Notes under the pieces: model-generated
What the model saw: the letters and a program-made list of their open reading frames with translations, nothing else
Told to the model about the DNA's origin: nothing
Database searches by the model: none
Source: JAZKFT01 sp040386335
GTDB lineage: Bacteria > Bacteroidota > Bacteroidia > Chitinophagales > Chitinophagaceae
DNA length: 64,000 nt
Assembly: GCA_040386335.1 (NCBI GenBank)
Contig: JAZKFT010000012.1
Coordinates: 186,001-250,000 of the forward strand
Direction of reading: 5' to 3'
Shown: positions 27,301-36,300 of the stretch, in pieces
Layout: each line of letters opens with the position of its first letter
How positions within the stretch are numbered: position 1 is the first letter of the stretch
Made by a program: the position numbers and the translations under genes

Positions 27301-28023
27301 GCGGAATGGTTGCAGGTGCCCTACAGTTATGGATCGACGGACGAATCTGCAATTGCTAAAATGAGTTTGTCAGCGGCATCGGATGTGTATATTATGCTGG
27401 ACAGTATGATAACTACCCGTCCCATTTGGCTGGCCGACTTTGAGTACACCAACACAATGATGATAACCAATGAAAATGGCGGGAGGAAATTCGGGGTCTA
27501 TCGTAAGCGTTTTGCAGAAGGCAATACGGTTGTGCTTGGCGCCAATGGAAGCAGTAAATCTGGAAATCCGGCAGCAATGTACTCCGTGGCTGTGGTCGCT
27601 GCAAACACCATGGAACCTGCTTACGATCTCAAACCGGTAATTGGCTACCGGCCTCCGGAGGCAAGGCTTTTGGGTGTAGGTCTTGTAAAAGAAACGGTGA
27701 ATGAAAGGGAAAGCATCTTATTTAAAAAGGCAACAGGCGATACGATAGAATGGCAGGTAGCGATTGGTGCTGCGGACATTTATTCTATTACTTTGAGATA
27801 TGCAAATACAACAGGAAAAACACTAAAAGCAAAACTTGAATTATTGGCTGCGGATGGCACATTGATGAAGACTTCAACAGAAACATTTGTAGCCAGTAAT
27901 CCAGGCAAATGGAATTATATTAACAGCAGCTCCGGAACCATGATCAATGCCGGCAACTACAGGATACGGATACATTCGGTGGATGCTGCAGGGCTAAGTA
28001 TTTCGGGATTGGATGTACAGTGA
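24367..28023 (+). CDS. Glycoside hydrolase family 2 enzyme with malectin domain, secreted
   Basis: About 1218 residues from the ATG at 24367; an in-frame ATG at 24307 would add 20 residues. The signal segment is FYSAFLSAIFLLIFFVAS. GH2 sugar-binding, Ig-like and TIM-barrel domains follow: NVPHNWDAYEGYRR early, acid/base Glu in WGLQNESK (near 444), and nucleophile Glu in LIGEYGAWR (near 514). A malectin domain (VNCGGPEYTDVNGNTW to AVISAIAIA) sits at about 750-925, and a carbohydrate-binding-like beta domain ends the protein. The family suggests beta-galactosidase or beta-glucuronidase activity. The start codon lies at the edge of a repeat, and a short repeat is inserted in frame in the malectin domain (26666-26698). 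Confidence 0.88.
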   Translation: MLHWRRTLVHQYFYSAFLSAIFLLIFFVASTQNNTRTSISLNSGWKTVANDSNQYAFDGFESPSFKDKSWKQVNVPHNWDAYEGYRRMRHGNRHGYAWYRKNFDIKMPKTGKRFFLFFEGVGSYGTVWLNNKKIGYHSGGRTTFTFDVTREIFTDGRQNTLAVRADHPAFIKDQPWVCGGCSEERGFSEGSQPMGIVRPVQLIITNELRIEPFGVHIWNDANVSERSAVLNTVSTIKNYSGTTKQITVRNRLIDAKGNTISEIKSNKDIVSGSSVKINQQTRIINNPILWSLENPYLYSMVTEVFENGKLADRLTTPYGIRWISWPVGKPASSNQFFLNGKPVFINGIAEYEHLIGNSHAFSDDQVRTRVMQIKTTGFNAFRDGHQPHNLRYQDYWDSLGILWWTQLSAHVWYDTPEFRSNFKTLLKEWVIERRNSPSVVLWGLQNESKLPAAFAKECTDLIRELDPTASSQRLVTTCNGGEGTDWDVPQNWTGTYGGNPATYADDIKRQILIGEYGAWRTIDLHTEGAFNQNGILSEDRMTQLMEMKVKLGELARDSSSGQFFWLLTSHDNPGRVQGGEGFRELDRIGPVNYKGLMTPWEEPLDVFYMFRSNYAPKDKEPMVYIASHTWPDRWIGPGKKDGIVVYSNCDEVELFNDISNASLGRKKRGAVGSHFQWDGVTINYNVLYAVGYVDGKPVAKDHIVLHHLPQAPNFEFLYKDATNITAPGKGSNYVYRVNCGGPEYTDVNGNTWLADRAFSSNLSPGQQIINPKSEIINQHWGSVSWTNNFTGMPAYFASQRRTYDPIAGTKDWPLFQDFRYGRSELKYSFPLPNGNYVVELFFIEPWLGTGGGMDCTGWRKFDVALNGKTVIKDLDIWKEAGHDKALRKSVPVKITGGILELSFPNVASGQAVISAIAIATAGRQVKPAPGAPLLIKKLEILDAGQSDKWKTSTWMNAGDKPYTNSTIGFASLPPVIHGAEWLQVPYSYGSTDESAIAKMSLSAASDVYIMLDSMITTRPIWLADFEYTNTMMITNENGGRKFGVYRKRFAEGNTVVLGANGSSKSGNPAAMYSVAVVAANTMEPAYDLKPVIGYRPPEARLLGVGLVKETVNERESILFKKATGDTIEWQVAIGAADIYSITLRYANTTGKTLKAKLELLAADGTLMKTSTETFVASNPGKWNYINSSSGTMINAGNYRIRIHSVDAAGLSISGLDVQ
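26666..26698 (+). repeat. Short direct repeat inserted in the GH2 malectin coding region
   Basis: Two copies of AAATCATAAATC (26666-26677 and 26687-26698) are separated by a related nine-base spacer containing AAATC. The 33-base block is translated in frame as QIINPKSEIIN within a malectin loop. AAATC-rich words of this kind are usual in intergenic repeats, not in genes. Confidence 0.6.
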
Positions 28024-28030
28024 AATTTAC

Positions 28031-28160
28031 CGTCATTGCGAGAAGGGGTTCTTGCCCCGACGTGGCAATCCCCGGCTATTTGCCAACCGTCCTTGAAGTT
28101 ACTGCAAGCAACCTCACAATTTGCCGGGGATTGCCACGGGCAAGAACCCTCGCAATGACG
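28031..28160. repeat. Interspersed palindromic repeat (CATTGCGAG family), copy 2
   Basis: The terminal inverted repeat is CGTCATTGCG (28031-28040) and CGCAATGACG (28151-28160). Internal complementary blocks include GTTCTTGCCC with GGGCAAGAAC, and GTGGCAATCCCC with GGGGATTGCCAC. It shares arm sequence with 8400-8534. It lies between the GH2 and GH78 genes, and short ORFs through it are artefacts. Confidence 0.85.
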
Positions 28161-28162
28161 AT

Positions 28163-28230
28163 CCTTTTTTTGCAAAGGCCTTACAGAAATGACGATACTT
28201 TTTGGCAAGGACCTTACAGCAAAGACGATA
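28163..28230 (+). repeat. Two imperfect direct repeats of about 34 bp
   Basis: The unit (T-run, GCAAAGGCCTTACAG, then AATGACGATA) at 28163-28197 is repeated with a few changes at 28197-28230 (GCAAGGACCTTACAGC, AAGACGATA). It abuts the palindromic repeat and ends 16 bases before the GH78 ATG. Confidence 0.7.
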
Positions 28231-28246
28231 ATTTTGAATCACTGAT

Positions 28247-30991
28247 ATGAAAAAAATAACCATAATCCTTTGCTTCTTTGCCTTACCCGCAATCATTTTT
28301 TCACAGGCCCTGCGGCTAACGAATTTGCGCTGCGAAAACAAAGCCAATCCTTTGGGCGTGGAAAGTAAAATGCCACTGTTAAGCTGGCAACTGCAAAGCA
28401 GTCAGAATAATATCGTACAAAGAGCCTACCGGGTATTGGTGGCCGATGATCCAAAAATTTTGGATAAAAACACCGGCAATATTTGGGACACCAAAAGAAG
28501 GGAAGCCAATACCTCTATCAACGTAGCCTTTGCCGGGAAAACACTGCAAGCCTTAAAAACATATTACTGGAAAGTGCAGTCATGGGACAATAAAAATAAT
28601 GTTTCTGCATGGTCTGAAACTGGTAGCTGGCAAATGGGCTTGCTCGAAAAATCGGATTGGAAAAATGCCAGATGGATTGCTTATGAAAAACTTCCCGACA
28701 GCAATATTATAATCCCGGCGGCTCATGGAAAGGGTAAGAAGGAGTGGGGGCCAGGCAAGAATATTTTGCCGTTACTCCGCGAGGATTTTACTGTTATCAA
28801 ACCAATAAAAAAAGCAACAGCCTTTATCTGTGGCCTTGGTCATTTTGATATGCATATTAATGGCGAAAAGGTGGGCGACCATTTCCTGGATCCGGGCTGG
28901 ACCAAATACGACAAACATGCTTTGTATGTAACATTTGACGTAACCAATCATCTCAAAACCGGGGTCAACGCCATCGGGGTGATGCTGGGCAACGGATTTT
29001 ATTATATACCCCGCGAACGCTATCGGAAACTTACCGGTGCTTTTGGCTATCCAAAAATGATGTGCCGGGTTTTGGTAGAATATACAGATGGCACCACGAG
29101 TAATATTGTCAGTGATGCAGGTTGGAAAACAGCTCCTGGTCCGGTAACATTTTCCAGTATTTATAGCGGTGAAAATTACGATGCTACGCTTGAGCAAAAA
29201 GGTTGGGATGCGCCAGGCTTCAATGATGGCAACTGGTCTGATGTTACCCTGGTGGACGGTCCGCCGGTGCTCAATTCACAGATGGCTGAGCCTTTGAAAG
29301 TAATGGAAAGTTTTACGGCCAAAACTGTTACGAAAGTTCCGGGCAATGCATATGTCTACGATCTTGGCCAAAATGCATCCGGCATTCCGTGGATCAAAGT
29401 AAAGGGCAAAACAGGTGACACGATTCGCATTGTGCCAGCCGAGTTAATCAATGACAATGGAACCGCTAATCAAAAAAATACCGGCAGCCCCTCGTATTTT
29501 GATTATGTGTTGAAAGGAGAGGGCGAAGAAATATGGCAGCCGCAGTTTACCTACTATGGATTTCGCTACCTGCAGCTGGAAAGAGCCGTTCCTAAAGGTG
29601 AACCTAACCTGGAAGCATTGCCGGTAATGATCGATCTAAAGGGCCTGCATACCCGGAATGCGGCCGAACGGGCCGGCCGGTTTGAATGCTCCTCCGATCT
29701 TTTTAATAAAACCGAAAAACTCATAGACTGGGCCATCAAAAGCAATATGGCCAGTGTATTTACCGATTGTCCGCACCGCGAAAAGCTGGGCTGGTTGGAG
29801 GAAGCTCATTTGGTAGGAAGTTCGGTTCGCTACAATTATGATATTGCCACATTATGCAAAAAAGTAATTGAAGACATGAAAGCTTCTCAAACAGACGAAG
29901 GCCTGGTGCCGGAAATAGCACCTGAGTATGTTCTTTTTGAAGACCCTTTCCGGGATTCGCCCGAGTGGGGCAGCAATTGTATTCTGTTGCCCTGGTATAT
30001 GTACGAATGGTATGGCGATAAAAAAGTACTAAGTGAAAGCTATAGTATGATGACACGGTACATCGGCTACCTCAAAACAAAAGCCAACAACAATATCCTT
30101 ACGCAGGGCCTTGGCGACTGGTACGATCTCGGCCCCAAAGCACCGGGTGTATCGCAGCTTACCACAAAAGGGGTTACGGCAACAGCCATGTACTATTACG
30201 ATTTAACGGTGATGCAGACAATTGCCAAACTATTGGGCAAACCGGCGGATGCCGTGATGTACAATAAGTTGGCAGCAGAAGTTAAGCTGGCTTTCAACAA
30301 AACATTTTTTAACGATACCACCAAGCAGTATGCTACCGGCAGCCAAACCGCAAACGCCATGGCTGTATTTATGAAACTGGTGGAACCAAAAGATAAGGAT
30401 GCTGTAGTGGACAATATTATCAAAGACATCCGCAGCCGGAATAATGCGCTGACAGCCGGTGATATTGGTTACCGGTACCTGCTCCGTGTGCTGGATGACG
30501 AAGGACGCAGCGATGTAATATTCGATATGAATAGCCGTGATGATGTGCCGGGTTATGGTTTTCAATTGGCACATGGCGCTACTGCACTAACAGAAAGTTG
30601 GGCAGCACTCACCTCAGTTTCCAACAACCACTTTATGCTGGGGCATATACTCGAATGGTTTTACAGCGGATTGGCAGGAATCCGTCCGGCTGCAGGTGCC
30701 ATTGCATTTAATAAAATCGATATCCGGCCGGAACCGGTGGGCGATATCCGTTTTGCAAATGCCAGTCATCAGTCTCCTTACGGTCTCATCAAAAGCGAAT
30801 GGCAAAAAACACCAAATTCATTTGAGTTGAATGTTGAAATTCCAGCCAATACAACCTCAACAGTTTATTTGCCTGCCGGTACAAAGTCCGTTATCACAGA
30901 GGCAGGAAAACCAATAAAACCACATGCTTATAAAAACGGGAAAGCTTTGGTGAAAGTAGGCTCAGGGAATTACAGGTTTGTTGTGAAATAG
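28247..30991 (+). CDS. Glycoside hydrolase family 78 alpha-L-rhamnosidase, secreted
   Basis: 914 residues with a signal peptide (ILCFFALPAIIFSQ). The N-terminal block LTNLRCENKANPLGVESKMPLLSWQ and the following beta domains are those of multi-domain Bacteroidota GH78 enzymes. The catalytic (alpha/alpha)6 barrel includes FTDCPHREKLGWLEEAHLVG near residue 506, which contains the conserved catalytic-site acids, and GLGDWYDLGP and ATALTESW further on. The enzyme should remove terminal alpha-L-rhamnose from pectin side chains or rhamnogalacturonan fragments. It is the last of five large same-strand enzymes, and its stop lies 21 bases from the convergent oxidoreductase stop. Confidence 0.93.
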   Translation: MKKITIILCFFALPAIIFSQALRLTNLRCENKANPLGVESKMPLLSWQLQSSQNNIVQRAYRVLVADDPKILDKNTGNIWDTKRREANTSINVAFAGKTLQALKTYYWKVQSWDNKNNVSAWSETGSWQMGLLEKSDWKNARWIAYEKLPDSNIIIPAAHGKGKKEWGPGKNILPLLREDFTVIKPIKKATAFICGLGHFDMHINGEKVGDHFLDPGWTKYDKHALYVTFDVTNHLKTGVNAIGVMLGNGFYYIPRERYRKLTGAFGYPKMMCRVLVEYTDGTTSNIVSDAGWKTAPGPVTFSSIYSGENYDATLEQKGWDAPGFNDGNWSDVTLVDGPPVLNSQMAEPLKVMESFTAKTVTKVPGNAYVYDLGQNASGIPWIKVKGKTGDTIRIVPAELINDNGTANQKNTGSPSYFDYVLKGEGEEIWQPQFTYYGFRYLQLERAVPKGEPNLEALPVMIDLKGLHTRNAAERAGRFECSSDLFNKTEKLIDWAIKSNMASVFTDCPHREKLGWLEEAHLVGSSVRYNYDIATLCKKVIEDMKASQTDEGLVPEIAPEYVLFEDPFRDSPEWGSNCILLPWYMYEWYGDKKVLSESYSMMTRYIGYLKTKANNNILTQGLGDWYDLGPKAPGVSQLTTKGVTATAMYYYDLTVMQTIAKLLGKPADAVMYNKLAAEVKLAFNKTFFNDTTKQYATGSQTANAMAVFMKLVEPKDKDAVVDNIIKDIRSRNNALTAGDIGYRYLLRVLDDEGRSDVIFDMNSRDDVPGYGFQLAHGATALTESWAALTSVSNNHFMLGHILEWFYSGLAGIRPAAGAIAFNKIDIRPEPVGDIRFANASHQSPYGLIKSEWQKTPNSFELNVEIPANTTSTVYLPAGTKSVITEAGKPIKPHAYKNGKALVKVGSGNYRFVVK

Positions 30992-31012
30992 CAGTCGAAC
31001 CGGAATGGTCAT

Positions 31013-32002
31013 TTATACATTTTTCCATATCCCATCCCTGGCACTTTCAAAAACAGCCTCGATCACTTTCATATTGTTCACTGCATCTTCGGGAGATGTA
31101 GGTACCGGTGTATTTTCCAATATGGCCTTAGAGAAAAGATCGCCCTGGATGGTGTATTGGTTTATAGCATCAAACACGGTTTCTTCGCTCCCGGATTTTG
31201 TATGCAGCCATGTACGTGTGGGCGCATCCGGCGGGGCGTTAAAAGGAATTTCTAATTCCAGGCGGCCCGTAGTTCCTAGAATATTTACCCGCTGGTATGG
31301 CGCCAATTGAGTGGAACAGGTAAAAGTGGAACTGCCAGTAGAAAAATCCATTATGCCCGATGCCAGCCGGTCTGTTCCTAACTCAGGATCGTAGTCAGCC
31401 AGTGCTATAACCCGTAGCGGTTCTCTATTAAACAGGAATCTCGAAAGGGAAATACAATAGCAACCAATGTCCATAACACCACCGCCGCCAATGTCTTTTT
31501 TGTTTCGGATATTGCTAGGGTCGTTATTAAAATAGGAGAAGAACGACTGGATGGTTTTGAGTTCACCAATGCGGCCATCAGCCACCATTTTTTTTGCCTG
31601 CACCCATTGCGGATGAAACCGGTACATAAAAGCCTCCATTACTTTAATGTCCGGGTTTAGGTTGGCAGCTGTTAATAGCTTTTCCGCCTCAACCGATGAG
31701 AGGCCAATTGGTTTTTCGCAAAGCACATGCTTGCCTGCAGCAATGCACTGTAATGACCATTCCACATGCAGATGGTTTGGGAGGGGTATATACACTGCGT
31801 CTATTTCAGGATCTTTCAGCAGCGCTTCGTAGGAACCATATGCCCGCGGTATGCCAAGGTTGTCAGCTACCTCTCTTGCCTGCTGCTCGTTTCTTGATGC
31901 AATGGCGATTATTTCGCAAAACTCCCCGGCTTGCATAGCCGGAATCAATTTTTCCCGGCCAATTTTAGCAGTGCTCAGTATACCCCAGCGAACTTTTTTC
32001 AT
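31013..32002 (-). CDS. Gfo/Idh/MocA family NAD(P)-dependent oxidoreductase
   Basis: 329 residues, cytosolic, no signal peptide. The Rossmann N-domain begins VRWGILSTAKIGREKLIPAM. The family signature EKPIGLSSVEAEKLL carries the catalytic-region EKP lysine. The C-terminal domain includes GGGVMDIGCYCISLSRFLF with the expected GGG-D-GCY. Members oxidise or epimerise sugars and sugar derivatives; D-apiose dehydrogenase and various aldose dehydrogenases belong here, but so do many unrelated activities. It is the only minus-strand gene in the carbohydrate region and sits between the two enzyme blocks, suggesting a role in processing an imported sugar. Substrate unknown. Confidence 0.88.
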   Translation of the reverse strand: MKKVRWGILSTAKIGREKLIPAMQAGEFCEIIAIASRNEQQAREVADNLGIPRAYGSYEALLKDPEIDAVYIPLPNHLHVEWSLQCIAAGKHVLCEKPIGLSSVEAEKLLTAANLNPDIKVMEAFMYRFHPQWVQAKKMVADGRIGELKTIQSFFSYFNNDPSNIRNKKDIGGGGVMDIGCYCISLSRFLFNREPLRVIALADYDPELGTDRLASGIMDFSTGSSTFTCSTQLAPYQRVNILGTTGRLELEIPFNAPPDAPTRTWLHTKSGSEETVFDAINQYTIQGDLFSKAILENTPVPTSPEDAVNNMKVIEAVFESARDGIWKNV

Positions 32003-32527
32003 GGATAAAATTGAATGGTTAATGTAAAGATATTTTTATAAACACTGAAAGCATTCCTGGCCATGGAAAGAAATCCCGTGTATTTTCTACTGCCGTGGCT
32101 GGAATAACATAACAAAGTTCTGAGGTTTTAGTCCATCCTATATGGTATACCGTATACATACACACATAAATTGTGGCGGGGTATACAGTAAAATGTTCCA
32201 TCATTATAGTTAAACCTTACATTGTTTCCGGAAAGCCCCCCTAATACCTTTATACCTCGATAAAGTAGTATTCCAACAGCCCTTTTAACACACCCGGAAT
32301 TCCTATTTTACCCGACAACGAACAAGCATATGAAACGGTTTTTATTGCCAGCGATTCATTGTTTTTTTTAGCAAACCGATGACGATTTCTTGCGTGTAGA
32401 GCAGTTTTTCATGCCTTTCGTAATACCATTTCCATACCCTTTTTTATAAATAAATTCACCCTTCAAAGCAGCTTTTGTAATCGAAAATCATTCCGGATTA
32501 ATAGAACTGCCTGAGTAATTGTTAAGA
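32003..32527. other. 525-base intergenic region between divergent genes
   Basis: No gene is visible. The region should hold the promoters of the minus-strand oxidoreductase and of the plus-strand DUF3826-SusC-SusD operon. It contains three GTATAC words (32145, 32152 and 32181) and several A/T-rich tracts. I found no exact TAnnTTTG with good spacing before the DUF3826 gene. Confidence 0.6.
32145..32186. promoter_or_regulatory. Cluster of GTATAC words, possible operator
   Basis: GTATAC at 32145-32150 and 32152-32157 forms an inverted repeat around one base, and a third GTATAC lies at 32181-32186. The cluster is about 143 bases upstream of the oxidoreductase start. A regulator-binding site is possible but unsupported by any other sign. 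Confidence 0.25.
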
Positions 32528-33232
32528 ATGAAAGCAATAGTAAAACGATCCTTGTTTATATGCCTCCTGTTGCCAGCTCTTTTTGCTGGTGCCCGGGTAC
32601 AAGATACCATCGAATTAAAGGCTGCAAGCTATACCAAAACCATTACCGAAAGGGCCGATAAAATTGTGGCCAAACTGGGTATTGCAGATAACAAAAAATA
32701 TGAGTCGGTAAGGCAGATCATTACGCAACAATACCGTGACCTTAATGCCATCTATACCGAGCGGGACGAACAGGTAAAAGCTGCAAAGGAAAACCTGCGT
32801 TCTGATAAAACAGCACTTGATTCAGCACTTAAAAATTTAGAATCGCAGGTAACACAAAAGCTTGAAAAGCTGCACCCCCAATATTTGTCATCATTAGGCA
32901 AGAAAATCACTCAGGAACAAGTAGACCAGGTAAAAGACGGGATGACCTATGGCGTTCTGCCTATCACCTACAAAGGTTACCAGGATATGATCCCCACCTT
33001 AACTGCACCACAAAAGGCGCAAATACTGACCTGGCTTACAGAAGCACGAGAGCTTGCCATGGATGCTGAGTCTGCAGAAAAAAAACATGCCTGGTTTGGT
33101 AAATACAAAGGTCGCATTAACAATTACCTGAGTGCACAGGGCTACGATTCAAAAAAAGAAAGAGAGGAGTGGGAGAAGCGCATTAAAGCCGCACAGGCAG
33201 CAAAACAAAAAGGAGAGACGATTAATCAATAA
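32528..33232 (+). CDS. DUF3826 domain-containing secreted protein
   Basis: 234 residues from the ATG at 32528 (an in-frame TTG lies at 32519). The signal peptide is SLFICLLLPALFAGARVQ. The mature protein is almost wholly helical and charged, with long likely coiled segments (ERDEQVKAAKENLRSDKTALDSALKNLESQVTQKLEKL). Conserved DUF3826 blocks include YGVLPITYKGYQDMIPTLT and AEKKHAWFGKYKGRINNYLSAQGYD. The family occurs in pectin loci of Bacteroidota but has no defined activity that I know of. It is the first gene of the SusC/SusD operon, 83 bases before the SusC start. Confidence 0.85.
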   Translation: MKAIVKRSLFICLLLPALFAGARVQDTIELKAASYTKTITERADKIVAKLGIADNKKYESVRQIITQQYRDLNAIYTERDEQVKAAKENLRSDKTALDSALKNLESQVTQKLEKLHPQYLSSLGKKITQEQVDQVKDGMTYGVLPITYKGYQDMIPTLTAPQKAQILTWLTEARELAMDAESAEKKHAWFGKYKGRINNYLSAQGYDSKKEREEWEKRIKAAQAAKQKGETINQ

Positions 33233-33315
33233 TATTTAATACCTTAAAACAGCTAAATTTTTTGCCATCACACGGGCACCAGATTTTTCAATTACGTCCT
33301 AAAACTACATGCCAT

Positions 33316-36300
33316 ATGAAACTGCAACTGCCAGCGAGGGCTTATCTCGTACTATTCATGTTACTGTTTGCTTCCACAGGGTTGTGGGCGCAGGCAAAAA
33401 CAGTCACCGGTAAAGTTACCGACCAGGAGAATGCCAAGCCTTTGCAAGGTGTTACTGTAGCCGTAAAAGGCTCTTCTAAAACTGCCACCACTGATGCTGA
33501 TGGCAATTTTACCATCTCCGTACCTTCAAATGAATCGATACTGAGATTTACCTATGTAGGGTATCTCGGAAACGAAGTCACCGTAGGGACAAAATCTGTC
33601 GTAGGTATTCAATTGCTAAAAAATGATGATAAGCTGGATGACGTGATAGTGGTAGGTTATGGCACTAAAAAAAGAATTAATGTACAGGGTGCTGTGTCAA
33701 CCATTAAAGGTGCAGAAATTGAGGATATACCTGTTGCCAACCTGGCTTCAGCCTTAGTGAACAGGTTGCCTGGTGTGGGCGTTAACTTTAGTTCAGGAAA
33801 ACCTGGTTCTACCACAACGCTTAACATACGTAATTCCAGTACATTCCCTGGCGCACCAACCGGTGTTACCAATCAGCCATTAATTATTATAGATGGTATT
33901 GTGGCTAACCCAACCCAGTGGGCACAATCTCCCAATTCCGATTGGTTAGATAACCTTGATGCGAGCCAGATAGAAGATATTACTTTCTTAAAAGATGCCT
34001 CTGCAGCAATCTATGGTGCAGCGGGCGCAAAAGGGGTAGTGCTTGTTACCACTAAAAAAGGAAAGGCCGGCAAACCCAGAATTTCTTATTCAGGTTATTT
34101 CGGTGTTTCCACTCCATCCATTAAACCAAAATTGTTGTCTGCCTACGAACATGCTAAATTTCTAAACAACGGTTTTGAGCTAAATGGCGCTCCACTGAAC
34201 CAGCGTTTTTCACAGGCCGATTTAGATTCGCTGAGAGGAATTGGAGAAGATGGATGGTTTGATCATTTCTGGAAAAATGGAAGGGTGCAACGCCATACCA
34301 TGAATGTATCTGGCGGAACCGAAAGAGTAACATTATTTGCAGGCGGTAGTTTTTACAACGAGAAAGGAAACTATGGTGAGATCGCAAACAATAAATACAG
34401 TTTTCGTTCAGGTATGAACGCCACTATAACTGAAGGGCTGACTGCCACTATCAGTTTTGCCTCCGATTTTAATAAGGAGTATAGTAATAATCACAAAAGT
34501 GCCAGTTCAGAAACAGATGATGCTACGATACGTGCATTATATCTTACCCCTAAATGGGTACCGGTAACAATCGATAATAAGCTGGTAGGTTTCCAGGGGA
34601 CAAATAACTCATCGCCACAAAACCAAAACTGGAATATGTTAGGGGTGCATAATTCCGGATCTTACAGGGACGCGAGATCACAGGGGCTTGCCATAAATGC
34701 ATCAATAGACTGGAAGCCAAAATTCATTAAAGGCCTTGCTGCGAAAGTGCAGTATGGCCGCAATAACAGGAATGACAATACAAAAGGCTATTATGCAGCT
34801 TATGATGTTGCCACTTTTTTAAGAGGCGGACAGAATGGGTTGCTGTATACAAGAAATATCAATCCTACCACACCTACGACAAGGGTAGCAAATAATGATC
34901 AGATAGAAGAAGGAACCACTACTTCTACCAACTACCAGTTTATCACAACGCTTTCTTATGGTAATAAAATTAAAGACCATGAATTTGATGCCATGGTAGG
35001 TTTTGACCAGGGCGAAGCAGAAAGTAAAAATATACTATTGTCAAAAAATGTTCAGATAGTTAAAGGCGTTGATGAATTCTGGGCTTTTAGTAACGACCCT
35101 TCTACGCTAGGTAGTGTGCAGGATGCCATCCGTAACCCGGTGCATTTTACAAATGCAAAGCGTTCCTTTATTAGCCGCGTTAACTACTCATTCAAAAATA
35201 AATATTTCTTTGAATTTATAGGAAGGGCCGATGCGTCTGTAAACTTTACCCCTGAAAACAGGTGGGGCTTTTTCCCAACTATAGGGCTTGGCTGGAAAGT
35301 AAGTGATGAGAGTTTCTTTAAAAATATAGAGCTGGTAAACTCACTTAAACTAAGGGCAACCTATGGTTTAGTAGGCGAAGACAGGGTGGGTAACCGTCTT
35401 TGGGAAAGCAGGTTTACCCAAACTACCGGTATTTTATTAGGTAATACAAATACAGGAGGCCTGGACCCCAATATCTATCCTAATAGGGAAATTACCTGGG
35501 AAAAAGCAAGATCTTTCAATGTGGGTCTGGATGCTGCCCTGTTAAAAAATAAACTTAACGTCACCATTGATGTTTATCAGCGCTATTCGTACGATGGTTA
35601 CGACGTGTATTCTGCAAGTGTATTTGCACCTACTGCAGGTATCCAGCCACCCGTTGTTAATTATGGCCGCCAAATTAGCTGGGGTACGGAGTTCTCAGTT
35701 GGATACCGTACTAAAATTGGTAAAGACTGGGGCCTTAACCTGGATGCTAACTTTGGATGGACCAACAGCCAGTTGCTTCAATCATTTTATAACGAAACCT
35801 TCTTAGGCCAGTATGGCAACGATCAGTTAGGTATTGCAATTGGGCGTGACCCGCGGACTTATAATTCAAACAACATTGGTTATATCGCAAAGGGAATTTT
35901 AAGAACACAGGCAGATGTGGATGCCCTTCTTTCAAAAAATCCAAATTATTTAATTGGTGGTGTAAAACCACAGGTTGGATTTATGGATTTTGAAGATATC
36001 AACAGGGATGGTCAAATAACTGAGGCCGGGGATGCTACATTGATGTACGACAGGACAACGGCACTTATAGGTTTTGGTTTCACCATTGGTGCTACCTACA
36101 AGTCATTTAAACTTCAAATGAATTTGAACCTGTCTATTGGCGGCAAACGTTTCTACGATTCAGAAGCCAGGAAGGTGCCTACCACCACTCAAAATGCCGC
36201 TAAGTTTTGGGTAGACCAATGGTCTCCTGAAAATCCGAATGGTACATTCCCAAGGTCTGATGCGCCGCTGATTACTGCCAATTCAACTATGTGGGCAGTA

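Noticed and set aside
28020..28250. Short ORF between the GH2 and GH78 genes
   Set aside because: It runs through the palindromic CATTGCGAG repeat and direct repeats; the peptide is only a translation of repeats.
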